DNA from: Gonatopus flavifemur
Taxonomy: Eukaryota; Arthropoda; Insecta; Hymenoptera; Dryinidae
DNA: 64,000 nt
Reading direction: 5' to 3'
Assembly: GCA_018340375.1 (NCBI GenBank)
Contig: JAFFJZ010000052.1
Span: forward strand, 930,001 to 994,000
In this document: one piece after another, positions 32,721 to 43,971 of the stretch
How positions within the stretch are numbered: position 1 is the first letter of the stretch
Layout of the letters: the number at the start of each line of letters is the position of its first letter
Program-made: the position numbers and the translations under genes
The notes under the pieces: model-generated
What the model was told of the DNA's origin: nothing
Databases searched by the model: none
Seen by the model: only the letters and a program-made list of their open reading frames with translations

Positions 32721-32914
32721 GAATTTTACACATTAAGTCCATAGGGGCGTTTTGGCATCTCGGACTCTGTTGGCAATCTGTTTGACGGGTAGAGTGGTTC
32801 GTGCTGTTCGTTGTCATCTGTTGGTGATTTTAGGTCCGGAGTAGGAGCTTCGTTCCGTTTCTTGAGCTTCCTCTGGTTGATGTGCAATAATAGATTGGTA
32901 GCAGAATCCCATAG

Positions 32915-34725
32915 CTAAACCACTAGGTATGGTGACCAGCCAGATACAGAATGTAATGCGAGAACATGTATTGCGGTATCAATTATCAACTTGATGATTT
33001 TGCATGTCAGAATAATTCCTGATATTCCTGCACTGAATTTTCCAAAGGTACTTATACCGATCCAGAGCTTGTTCCAGGTCCAATTCGCGATGTGATCCAA
33101 GGTCTTCTCATCCAAAATCGAACTCCAGCTAATTCCACGTAGTTCTGTAGGTTCTCTCCAGTTGCTGCGCGAATTATGTTATTCACAATCGATGGTTGAT
33201 CCAAAGGTGACATGATATATTTGTTGAGCCTTCCGATATCGTCCTCAGTATAAATTCCTTGTTTGGCCAGATTTCCAGGGTTTTGGTAGATCCAGGTTGG
33301 TGTGGTTAGCGGCTCCATAGTGTACGGCTCGATAGTTTCTGATAAAAATGGTAGCAATTTATACCAGACTCCTTCAATTTCATACATTGGTGGGATCAGG
33401 TTATTACACGGAATTTCTGTCCCTTGGTTCTTTAAAATGTGTGTTTTGGGCATCATGAAGTAATCATTTTCGCCTCTTTTTACCGGTAGTTCCTGGTAAC
33501 ATCGTGTAGTCGAGGTAATTTTAACTTCCACAGGTACGCATTTGATTAGCCTGATGACTTCGCCGGGGATGATTGCGGTGTAACCAGGGCGTTTTCTGGA
33601 AAATAAATGCAAATTCTTCTGGTCTCATTGAAGCCAAGGTTTGTGCATTTAGAAGAACTTCTCTCTCCAGTTCACATCTCCGCAGCATAACGACCTTGTA
33701 TAGTCCATTGATTTGGGTCCGGATGTACTGCTCGACGTAAACGAATTTGCTGTTGACGTACGTAAATAGGTCCAGATTTTGAGTATTCATGGGTTTTGAT
33801 CGTGAGAAGAAGCTCTCACGTCTTCCTTCCAAGATAAACAGCTTCGGATGTTGAGTCTTGATAATTTGGTATCCGCATAACGATTGTGATCGTTCAGCGG
33901 TCAGGGCAAAAGTGATGTCTACGGTTTTTGCAGTATATATAGTTTCAGGGTAGTGCAGAGATGAACCCTGTGATTTTGTGGAGTATCCTTCATATCCCTA
34001 TATCGGCTGAACTGGCAAATTTCATGGGGTATGGCGTCCCAGTACATGTATCCTCCGGTGATGTCCATACAGTGTCCAATGCTTAAGGTACATTGTGTGC
34101 CGGATTGAAGGTATACCACGTTTTTCTCCACATCTGTTTTGGCATAGTATTCTATTAAGGTGACTTTGATTGATCCTTGGACGACGACACCGTTCCAGTT
34201 TCCGTATGGATCACTGTATTGTGTCCCATCACAATCTCCATCAGATGTGATTTCTTCCGCTGAAGTTAATGTGAAAGTTGAGGTGACTCTGACTTTAATT
34301 CCGTCGATGGTGTTTGATCCTATGGTCAAGCGTCCTGTTTCGTGTAATCGTTTGCAGTTGTCCCTGGTAGTCTCTTGAATGTATTCTGCAATCCCTTTGG
34401 ATACAGCTCCAACATGTGAAAACAGTCCGCAATGGTGGATTTCTCGGGATATATCCACCTTGCACAGTTGCACGTGAGCAAATCCAAAGTCCATAAGTTG
34501 CAATAGTTGAATGTAAGTTGAGGTCTCATTAACTATAGGTTCCGGGATATTACAATCCCCTATTTCATTCGAAGAAATTGTGGTGATATTCGCGTTGGCA
34601 GCTGCACAATCATATGCAATCAATCCGTCAGCGGATCCTGAGTATAGTCCGATGAGGACGATGCTGAATTGCCACAGAACCGTCTGTAGTGCCGTTTTTT
34701 TCTGTTGGGGGTGAGTTAAATTCAA
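32915..34725 (-). pseudogene. Endogenous viral-type envelope glycoprotein (chuvirus-like / env-bearing retroelement)
   Basis: Minus-strand open blocks lie in order at 34725-33919, 33832-33521, 33612-33052 and 33115-32915, joined by frameshifts or stops. A 3' splice-like sequence (ACTCACCCCCAACAG, near 34700) precedes a hydrophobic leader and a Cys-rich ectodomain beginning LIAYDC. A hydrophobic segment near 32990 (SGIILTCKIIKLIIDTAI) suits a C-terminal membrane anchor. The pattern recalls glycoproteins of chuvirus-like negative-strand arthropod viruses that were also captured by LTR elements; this is from memory. It is clearly inactive. Whether it belongs to the gypsy element further right or to a separate insertion is undecided. 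Confidence 0.55.
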
Positions 34726-34867
34726 TACAGAACAAAAATATAATAACTAAAATGAGGCCTCAATATTGAGCTTAATTCTAGCAACATTAATATTTGAAGA
34801 AACTTAGTTATTCGGTTTTTTTCAAATAGTTTTTATCAAATTTCACCCCTTTTTCTCATTTTCTTCT

Positions 34868-34868
<1 letters not shown>

Positions 34869-34904
<36 letters not shown>
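34869..34904. repeat. (TA)n microsatellite
   Basis: A run of TA dinucleotides ending ATATGTGTC. Confidence 0.9.
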
Positions 34905-34908
<4 letters not shown>

Positions 34909-36329
34909 CATCCAAGAGATTTTTATTGTGATTTTGGTATTTTCATACCACAGTTTGAACAAAAGTTGACTTTCATCTGATTAGTTAATCTTGTACTATA
35001 CCACGTATATCTGTTTATAATTAGATATTTCCACGAATTCTCTCTTCATTATTTAGATGATAGGCTAAAATCCAAACCCTAAGAGAAACCCATTAAGAAT
35101 TCCAAAGAAGTGAGAAGCGTTTTGAAGAAGCCTTGAAGACTGACCTATTCTATTACATTCGATGAATTCATCTTCTCTTAATTTGATTTACCGTTGGTAT
35201 AAACTGAGTCGTGAATTCATTGAATGATTACCCTCGAAGAAATCAGTCTTAAAAGGATATTACTTCAATCTAAACGTTCCTTCTCCAGAAATAACAATGA
35301 ACACCCGATGACCATACCCACCCGAAAACAATGGGCCTCGCGTCAACCGGTATCTCAACGGCCGACACAATGTCGCGCCGTGCAATGCACGACCCGAGAA
35401 AAATCCCTTTTCAGGTACAGCGAACTATGCAGCATGAGCATATGCGGATGGATATGTATATATGTATGCTTTTCTCTTTTCTTCTCCTTTCCATTTCAAA
35501 TACATTAATTAATTAAGTTAACCTAATGCACAAATGTTTTTAAATGCGCAGAAGTGACCAATAAATCATTAAAGTAATTCAAAAGGAATGTAAACAAATA
35601 AACAAAAACACACTTGGTTCTTAAAAATTCAACGGACAATCACGCGCAAACGTTAATAGATGCATTCAATTTCAAACAAAACATGCGTTCATACATGAAA
35701 GAATATGTAGGTCATTAACAAAAACGATAATAATTTTGAACGAACGAATACTCAATATTGCAACAAACATGAAAATTCAGTACAATAAGCAGCGTGCAAT
35801 ATAATTTGAATAATAAGGATTGAAGCAAAGTGGATGCGCGACTTCATTAACCGATGAGAATGGACGTGTGAAGAGAAAATATAAAAACCCACATCGAGAG
35901 AGAGAGAAAACTTTAAAACAGTAGAATGAAAGAGTATGGAAGACAACAACCCTTCCACCACCGGGCACCGGTCTATGAGACTACCCCCACGGAGGAATGC
36001 ACACATATGGAAAACAACGGCCTTCCACCACCACGCGTTGATCTACGATCAATACAACGGGCCCCCCCCCCCTGCGAAGAAAATCAAGGATGCGCGAGGG
36101 TAGCAACCACTTCCACTACTGCAGTATACCAATCGGACCGATTATAGATTCATGGATCACCCCCGACCATGGATCCATGACCAATAACAGGAAACCAAGG
36201 AAAGAGGAACTGAGTGATCGCCAATCGAAAAATCAATGATTGACGAGATCAACCCTCACCTTGAACTAAGTTTGGTTCGCGAAGAAGGGAAACAACTCCT
36301 TCTATCAAGAAAACATATGCCGAACCCTG
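34905..36329. other. Host non-coding DNA with a proline-rich-coding-like duplicated patch at 35940-36040
   Basis: ACAACAACCCTTCCACCACC and AACAACGGCCTTCCACCACC recur about 70 bp apart within a short open stretch (35926-36147, plus). A C11 run lies at about 36062. Near 36152-36180 ATTCATGGATC and GGATCCATGA form a short palindrome. No gene can be supported. Confidence 0.35.
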
Positions 36330-37585
36330 ATTGGCTGGACAAGTGCTTAAAAGCGGCTGCACAGCCAGAATTACACACATTCTTCGGCTGAACAGCCATC
36401 CAACTTTTTAGCTACTGTACTGTACAAGTGCAACATTTGAAGTTTTCCTCAAGTCTCCATACATCTTCATCGCTGGACAGAGAGTTTTTATACAGTGTAG
36501 TATCTTTAAAATTCACGCTGAACGGCATCGACCAAACGTTGGCATTGTAGCCACACATTTACATCGTTTAGACAGTGAGTCTATGCAGCACTGACTCATC
36601 GAGATTCACGCCAGGTAGCATAGACTGAACGTTGGCCGCCCGCTTCCCATCACCAGTTAACACCGAGCCAGCATCTCCTTGGACAACCTTGGCCGTTGGG
36701 TTAATATCTTAACCGCATTCCACTCCAACGGACGACTCTGAGGGATTCTGCATCACCATCACACTCCAATAATAACAAAGTAAGTATCCACAAGAACTTC
36801 CGTGTGTTTATGCGGTCCCGATTCAGAATAATTGTTATTTCTGTTTAGAAATCAAATATTTTGACCCTTTGAATTCGCTGTTCAGTAGATTCGAAGGCTA
36901 GGAGCCCCAACCCTCTGTTCATTCTTCTGTTTGTCATTTGAATTGATGGAATTTGTCATCGTCGCGATCCTCTATTTTTCCATTTTTCTTTTCTTGATTG
37001 TTTACTAGATTCAAAGATTGGGAGCCTTGACCCTATGTTCATTTCGCTCTCTTTGAACTTGTCATCACCGCGATTTCTAATTTCCATTTTTATTCCCTTA
37101 ATGAATCAAAAGTATGCCGTGAAAATTTCAATCCTTATCAAAATAATAACAAATATTTTCTTTCCTTGTTTTGTATTTGTTAGATGGAAGAGATTGCCAA
37201 ATTAAGAAAGCAAATTAGGAGAGCTGAGGTGAGAATCGCTGTCAGACGCAGAACTTTCCACTAACCTACGAAGAGAGAACAGCCTGCAAGGCCTAGGCTT
37301 GGAAAAAACCACGTTGATGACAAAAAAAAAATTCATAAATGGAATAACAGAATTGAAATCATAGAGTGGACTCTGAAGATTCAAGATAATCTATCGCGTT
37401 GTGAGAATTGTAAGATTTATTCAATCAGATATTACGATTGTGGAATTTGCAAGGTCAACGAATGTCATTTCTTAAATTTAACCGATAAACAGCTGTTAGA
37501 AAAGGGCTTCACCCCAGAAGAAATAATAGAATTACAGATTAGGAATAATAAATTTGTAGAGATTAGTTATAAGAATAAATTATGA
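36330..37585 (+). pseudogene. Small spliced gene, paralog-like partner of 6402-7063, premature stop
   Basis: CCTGATTGGCTGG (inverted CCAAT, ~36330) and GCTTAAAAGC (TATA-like, ~36348) precede a 5' UTR exon ending at 36779 with GTAAGT. The intron holds a ~120-bp tandem duplication (TAGATTCGAAGGCTAGGAGCCC near 36888 and TAGATTCAAAGATTGGGAGCC near 37009). It ends in a pyrimidine tract and TTGTTAG (37177-37183), immediately followed by ATG 37184. Exon 2 reads MEEIAKLRKQIRRAEVRIAV, basic and coiled-coil-like. TAA stands at 37262-37264 and the same phase then continues to TGA 37583-37585, including a zinc-ribbon-like CENCKIYSIRYYDCGICKVN. The promoter, UTR exon and intron-at-ATG layout copies that of 4425-7063. 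Function unknown; the TAA may be a mutation. Confidence 0.45.
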
Positions 37586-37776
37586 TTTTACCCGATTTCA
37601 TTTCTTTTGTTTCAATTCCTATTTGAGAAAACCTCGATCCTACCCCTTCCTTTCTTATTGATAAATAGGGGAATCTAAAAGTATTGCCGTCCTGAATGGC
37701 AACACTGAGGATGTGACAATCTATACAAATCTGTTCCACAGTATGAACAAAAGATTTGCTGTGGGTTTGAATTTAT

Positions 37777-39353
37777 TTATGAGAAACACCTGATAGCATA
37801 TTTATTGCAATTTACTCTTGATGGATTATTGCACTCAGAATGTACAGGGAGTCGATTTGGTATTCTTGTAACATTTTGAACTTTTGACACTTCTGTTGTT
37901 ACTTTATCTGAAGTTGTTTCATCTTTCTTGTAAGGGTTTGTGAATTTACATTCAGATAGTAACATCAATGGTTTCTCTGCTATGCTCTCATTTGCATCTA
38001 TAAATCTTTTTGCAATTATATCTTTTGACCTTTCAATGGCAACTTGCAATGCAAATCTTCTAAACCGCCATTCTAATGCATCTTTTTGATGTACACATAT
38101 GTAACAAAACTCACGTGTATCAAAATCATCAAGGAAAGCATGCCCTTGGATCTTGGTCCAGCTTTTATGGTTTGAGTCTTTACAACGCAGGGAATTAAAT
38201 AATTGTTTATCTACTCCTACAATGGTATCGTCTTTCCAAATGATTTTATCGCAATAGATCGTTTTACCTTTGGGTGGCTCTACTGGTTGAAATCTTTCAA
38301 AAATACTAGGGATCTTAGTTGGGGCAACGTATTTTCCCAAAAAACTGTTATCATTTTTAGGAGCGGTGAAACGGTAGTATATTGTTACAATTTCAAGAAT
38401 TTGGCATCTTCGATTCCATTCTGTCTGACTTGATGATTTTATGAAGATTTCGCAAAAATCGCGAGGGTTCAAATTGCACATACACGCCTTTGTTTGTAGT
38501 TGAGTTTGATGATGAGCTTTTTCTTGACACTTCATTTTACTGAACTCTATATTGCCTATCCCTTTTATTTTATCTGATTCCCAATGTATTTGATTGTCAA
38601 GTTCATTGTTGAACATTCCCTTTTTTGCTGAAATTTTATAATATTCCAAGTCTTCAGAAAATGAATTTTGGTCGGATTCAAGGTGAGCTTTGTTATCAAT
38701 GAACATGTTCGAGCTCATCAAGTCACTGCGAACGGTTGCTAAATACAAGGTATCTTCTCGAAATTTCCATTCCCTAATATCCTCATTAAGGACACACAAA
38801 TGGCAAAAATCTCCAAAATGAAGGTCATGTTGGTTAGCCTTTTCTTGAATGGGAGTCAAATCAATATGTTGATGTGAGGAATCACAAGTGGAAGCAGGAA
38901 ACAGTTTTCTATCCATACCTCTGATGTTACCATTATCCCAAATAAGTCGATTACAAACTCGTGTTCGTTTTTGAACGGGATATTCGTGAATCGTGACATG
39001 TCTATCGATAGCTAGAATCTTCTTTGGGGGTTCCCCAATGAAAGTCGCATCATAGACGCTAACATTTGATTCCCTTTCTGCACAAGTTGGAACTAAGACA
39101 TCTTGATTTCTGGTGAAGTTATAATGAATATCGTTAGAATCTACGTTTATTTTATCGTATTCTAAGAAGAATGACGGTGAAATCAGTAGTTTTTCTTCCG
39201 CTTTCTCAAATTCCGTATCTCCAGGGTTGCTGGATGACAGGGGGCCTTGTGGTTCTTCGCAAAATATTTCATTGGGAAATCTCCGGTTTTTAGGTTTTCC
39301 ATCTCTGGGTGTCAGAGTATGGGATTGGTACGCGTATGGGGTGCGTAAAATTA
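37777..39353 (-). CDS. Third ORF of the gypsy element: triple C-x4-H...FC-x2-C repeat protein
   Basis: TTTCTTCTTTTCCTCACAG on the minus strand (ending 39354) is an excellent 3' splice site, and the frame is open from there without an ATG (ILRTPYAYQSHT...) to the stop at 37777, about 525 codons. Three related units recur: DRKLFPASTCDSSHQH ... GDFCHLCV..EDIREWKFR; EFSKMKCQEKAHHQ ... RDFCEIF...QTEWNRR (second Cys of the pair lost); and DKQLFNSLRCKDSNHKSW ... REFCYICV..DALEWRFR. The Cys, His and CxxC spacing suggests a zinc-binding fold; the EWxFR end is shared. No membrane anchor is visible, so it is not a standard Env. I do not recognise the family. It could also be a captured host gene. Confidence 0.5.
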
Positions 39354-39666
39354 CTGTGAGGAAAAGAAGAAATTGAATGATTATTAACAGATGAATTGAT
39401 GATTGGATAAAATACGAAAATGAATTTTATACTAGTGTTTGGTATATAGTGAGAAACAAAAGAGAAGAAAAAATTGACGATTTAGTTTTTCTATATACAT
39501 ATTATGCTCCTTTGAAGAAATTTTATATTCATGAATACTTGAAGATGAATTTACATTCATTCATATTTATTAACTTATTAATTTTGAATATAAATGACAA
39601 TAGAAGGAAGAAAAAAAAGAATTTAGAGGTTAAATTCATCATTCTGAAAGGTTAGAAATCAAATAT

Positions 39667-42600
39667 CTATACAATCATACACACATACATACATTCATTC
39701 ATGTGTGAAGATTCAAATCGAATGAACAACTGAACATTGCTGTTATCATTTTTGTTATTGAATAGAACTATTCTGTCAATAGAAACTACTTCATCTCGCT
39801 TTCCTATTTGTAATTTGACGTGCTTATTGGTAAGGATTTCCATTATCTTGTATGGACCTTCATGAAGATTTTGCAGTTTCATAGGTTTCATTCCTTTCCT
39901 CAAAAGAACCATGTCTCCTGCTTTGAAATTTGTGATCTTAGTTGTTCGATCATAGTAATTCTTCGCCTCTCTTTGGCGATTCGCAAATTTTCTCTGGCTT
40001 CAGGCTGAAATTTATCTAGACGAGCCATTAATTTAATCAAGTATTCATCATGAGTTTTCAATTCTTCAAACGAAGGCAAAGGTTCACTAGAAGGTAATGA
40101 AGGAAATTTTCCAAAAACCTACTCATATGGAGTACGTTTCGTTCCTTCATGTATACTAGTGTTATATGACAACATTGCTAACTCAACCCATTGATCCCAT
40201 TCGGAGTCTCGCGACACATATTGCCGGAGATATTCTGCTAAGACAGCATGCGATCTTTCCAAGGAACCGTTGGTTTGTGGGTGGAAAGCAGTTTTATTTA
40301 ATTGTCTAATTTGTAGTCTCTTAGTTATAGTTTTCATAAATTTGGAGATGAAATTGGGGCCCTGATCTGTAAGTATTACTTTTGGTGCTCCATAGATGCA
40401 TACAAAACGTTTTAGAGAAGCATTTGCTACAGATGAAGCAGTTGCATTTTGTAAGGGGACTCCTGTACAATGTTTGGTTAACAAACACTGCATCGTGAGT
40501 ATATATCGATTGCCCTCTTGTGTAGGCGGGTTAATAGGTCCCACAATATCCAGAGCGATTTTTTCAAAAGCATAACCGGGTGTATCGGTTATCATCATCG
40601 GTTGTCGAGTTCGGGTTCTAGTAACCTTTTTCAATTTACATGGGAGACATCCAGAGATGTAATTTTGAACGTCCTCTTTGATGTACCCCCAGTAGTTGTT
40701 TAATCGCAATCTGTTGAAGGTTTCGGCTACTCCTTTATGTCCTCCAGCAGTGGAATCATGTGCTTCCTCAATTAATTTTCTCCTTATTGATATCTTGAGA
40801 ATTTTCACTATTCCAAGACAAAACGTAAGTTTCATTGGAATGTGGCAGAATCCTTTGTTGAACTCAATCACGACTCTGTCCCAATCAAGTTCATTCGTGA
40901 TTTCGATTTTTGGAACACAACAACTGCTTATTTCATTTAATCTCATGAATAATTTCATTTCTCGGACGCAATTTTGTGAATTCATCATGGTTTTTTCTCG
41001 GTGTAGGGATTCTATCAGATGGTTCAATATAAAAGCCAAACCATCATCTAATCCCTTTTTCAATTGCAACGCATCTTCCTAGATTTGTTGCTTGGGAACA
41101 TCCAATGTCGAATTTTTCTGAAAATTTTTGAACAACTGGTTCAAAGGTTTTCCTTGATCATTGAGAAGAAATGTATAATTATCTTTTTTCAACTCTAAAG
41201 GATCTCTCGATTCATATATATATATATCCGGACCCAAAATCAGTTTATTCAAATCTTTATACAAATTCTCATAATTTTCCTCTACATCAGATTCTTCGTA
41301 TTCCAAGTTTTCATTCCCATCTATAAATTCAGGTGGATTTTCATGAACAAATTTGTCATCAGATTCTTCACTACATTCACTATGTACAGAAGATAAGTCA
41401 TGGCTTAAGTCGTTGTAACCTTCTACCGTATCTCTATTGAGACGTTCGCAATATAAATCTTCATTTTCTGATTCATAATTGGGAATTTTTTCTTCGAACT
41501 CATTTTGATCCATATCATGTATGCTGTTATTGTGATGTTCATGATGTTCAGTTATCATTGAAATGATCAGAATGATTTTTATGTCCATTCAATGGATTCC
41601 GATTATCACTAAATTTTTCGATAAAGTCATCAAGCTTTTCCAAAGATCCTTTCTCAATTTGGCGATTTTTTCTTTCAATTCCGTTGCGGTATTGTTGTCC
41701 TTTTTCTGTAGGTTTTGGAATGCTCGTCGATCTTATTGGTTGTGGTGTATTTACATTATATAATATTCTAATATCTTCGACTATTTCTTTGTTATTTACA
41801 AAATCTTCTCTTGAAAACGGTGGATTCCTAGGAAGAGCATCTGCATTGACATTTGTCTTCCCGGCTTTATATACGACATCGAAGTCATGATCTTCCAATT
41901 TTGATCTCCATCTGGTTGAGCGAGAAGTTGGATCTTTCGCGGTCCTCATCCATATCAGTGGTTTGTAGTCCGTTACAATTGTGAATTCTCTTCCATATAA
42001 ATAAGGACGAAATTGGGACACGCTATAGAGGATCGCAAGTGTCTCTTTTTCGTATTTACTATACTCCATTTCTGTTTGATCTAATAGTCGAGACACATAG
42101 GCGCAAGGCTGGTCCTTCTCAATTGGTCCTTGGCTCAAAATGCCGGCTATTGCATAACCACTTGCATCCGTAGTTAGCAAAAATGGTTTGTCAAAATCTG
42201 GGTAGTTGATTACAGGTTTTTCACATAAACAATTTTTTGAGGTCTCAAAAGCTTCTTGTCGCTCCTCGTTCCATTTGAATGGAACATCCTTCTGTAATAA
42301 TTCCGTTGACGGTTTAGAAATCCTCGAGAAATTATGAATAAAGCGTCGATAATATCCAGCTAATCCCAGGAATTGCTCGATATTTTTGGAATTCTTCGGG
42401 ATCGGAAAATGTCGAACAGCTTGAATTTTCTTCGGATCTGGTTTTGAACCTTCATCAGAAATTATATGTCCGACATAGGCAACTTCTCGACATGAAAATT
42501 CACATTCATCTGGTTGAAGCTTGAGATTTGCTTCTCTTAATCTTGCAATAAAATTCAAATACTTCTTCCAATGCTCACTCGGAGTTTTTGCATAAGTTAC

Positions 42601-43971
42601 TACGTCATCTAAGTAAACAAACAATTCAGTCCCCTGCAGCCCAGTCAACACAATATCCATCAAGTGTTGGAAGGTTGCAGGTGCATTTTTTAAACCAAAC
42701 GGCATTCTTACACATTCATAATGTCCATGAGGCGTGGAAAATGTAGTTTTATGTCGGTCCTTATTACTCATTTTGATCTAGTGGAATCCAGATGCAAGAT
42801 CAGAAGTGCTGAAATATTTTGCATCTCCGAGTTGATCTAAAATTTCTGTTATATTTGGTAATGGATAAGCGTTATTAACAGTTTTTTCGTTCAACGCTCG
42901 AACATCTAGGACAAGTCTCCATCGTTTGTTTCCATGACTGTCAGCCTTTTTTGGTACAATCCATACAGGAGTATTGTATGGAGAAGCTAACGGTTGAATT
43001 ATGTCATTATCCAATAATTCGTCAACTTGTCTAATAATTTCATCCTTTCAATTTGGAGGAAACCTATATTGTCTTGTGTGAATTGGTTTATCGTCCGTTG
43101 TAGGTATTTCGTGATCCAATACATCCGTGTGAGTCAATTTATCTCCAGGAATATGGAATCGATCTAAGCTGTGTTGAATTAGGATTTCAACTTCTTCTCT
43201 TCCTTCTTGATTTAGATGGTCTAACCTCAATAGTTGTTTCGTTTTCTCAACTCTTTCGTTTTCTTCCCTCGTAAAATTGATGGATTTCTGTGAAATTTTA
43301 CATAAGCTTCGTTCCTTCCGATTCGTGGTTCGACGTCAGATAGTTTGAGGAGCTTCGTGGTTTATTTTTCCAATTCCTTCTAATTTGAGTATAGGAATAG
43401 ATACTTGGACTTCTTCAGTGGTGGTGTTGATTATAGGCATGTATATGTACCCATTATGATTCTTGACAACTGCATTACCCATATATACACCATTGGTTAT
43501 GGTTGCACGGGGTATATAACCTTCCGATGAATTTGTCTCCTCAATTTGGATTTTCACAATTTTTCTAATTCGTGGGGGAATTGTATGAACTCTAGTTTCT
43601 TGGATGAAAGGAATTTCCTTCGAATTATTCAATCCTAAACAATTTTCTGCCCAATTGATTTTGGCTTTTTGTTCCGACAATAAGGTAATTCCGATAATTC
43701 CATCATGTTTAATGGGAAAATCGTCGGACACTACATGAAATGTAGTTATGTGTCCGATGAAATTCATGTCAAATTTTCCTAAAGTGGGCACCTTTTCCGG
43801 TGATATTCCTGTTAGATACAGTAACTCATCAGTATCAATTGCAGTCAAGTTTTCTATCACGTTTTGTTTGATTAGACAAACTCCAGCACCTGAATCTAAT
43901 AGAAAGGTGACGATTCGAGGTCCAATTCTCACTTGAATTGCTGGAGAATGCGATTCCAGAGCTAATTTCAC
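39667..43971 (-). pseudogene. gypsy pol: protease, reverse transcriptase, RNase H, integrase
   Basis: Protease: VTFLLDSGAGVCLIK (DSG active site, ~43890). Reverse transcriptase: WRLVLDVRALNEKTV, YFSTSDLASGFH, MPFGLKNAPATFQHLMD and the catalytic FVYLDDVVTYA (~42600). RNase H: PFLLTTDASGYAIAGILSQ and the end VVYKAGKTNVNADALPR. An acidic linker (~41450-41250) follows, then integrase: HHCC finger (EEAHDSTAGGHKG ... CLPCKLKK), DDE core (EKIALDIVGPI, VILTDQGPNF, NGSLERSH) and a C-terminal LHEGPYKIMEILTNKHVKL domain. TGA 43336-43338, TGA 43048-43050 and TAG 42778-42780 are in-phase nonsense codons. Shifts occur near 41570 and 39925. Catalytic residues are preserved. Confidence 0.9.

Noticed and set aside
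35926..36147. Proline-rich short frame
   Set aside because: Only a small local duplication with a C-run; no family resemblance or gene signals.
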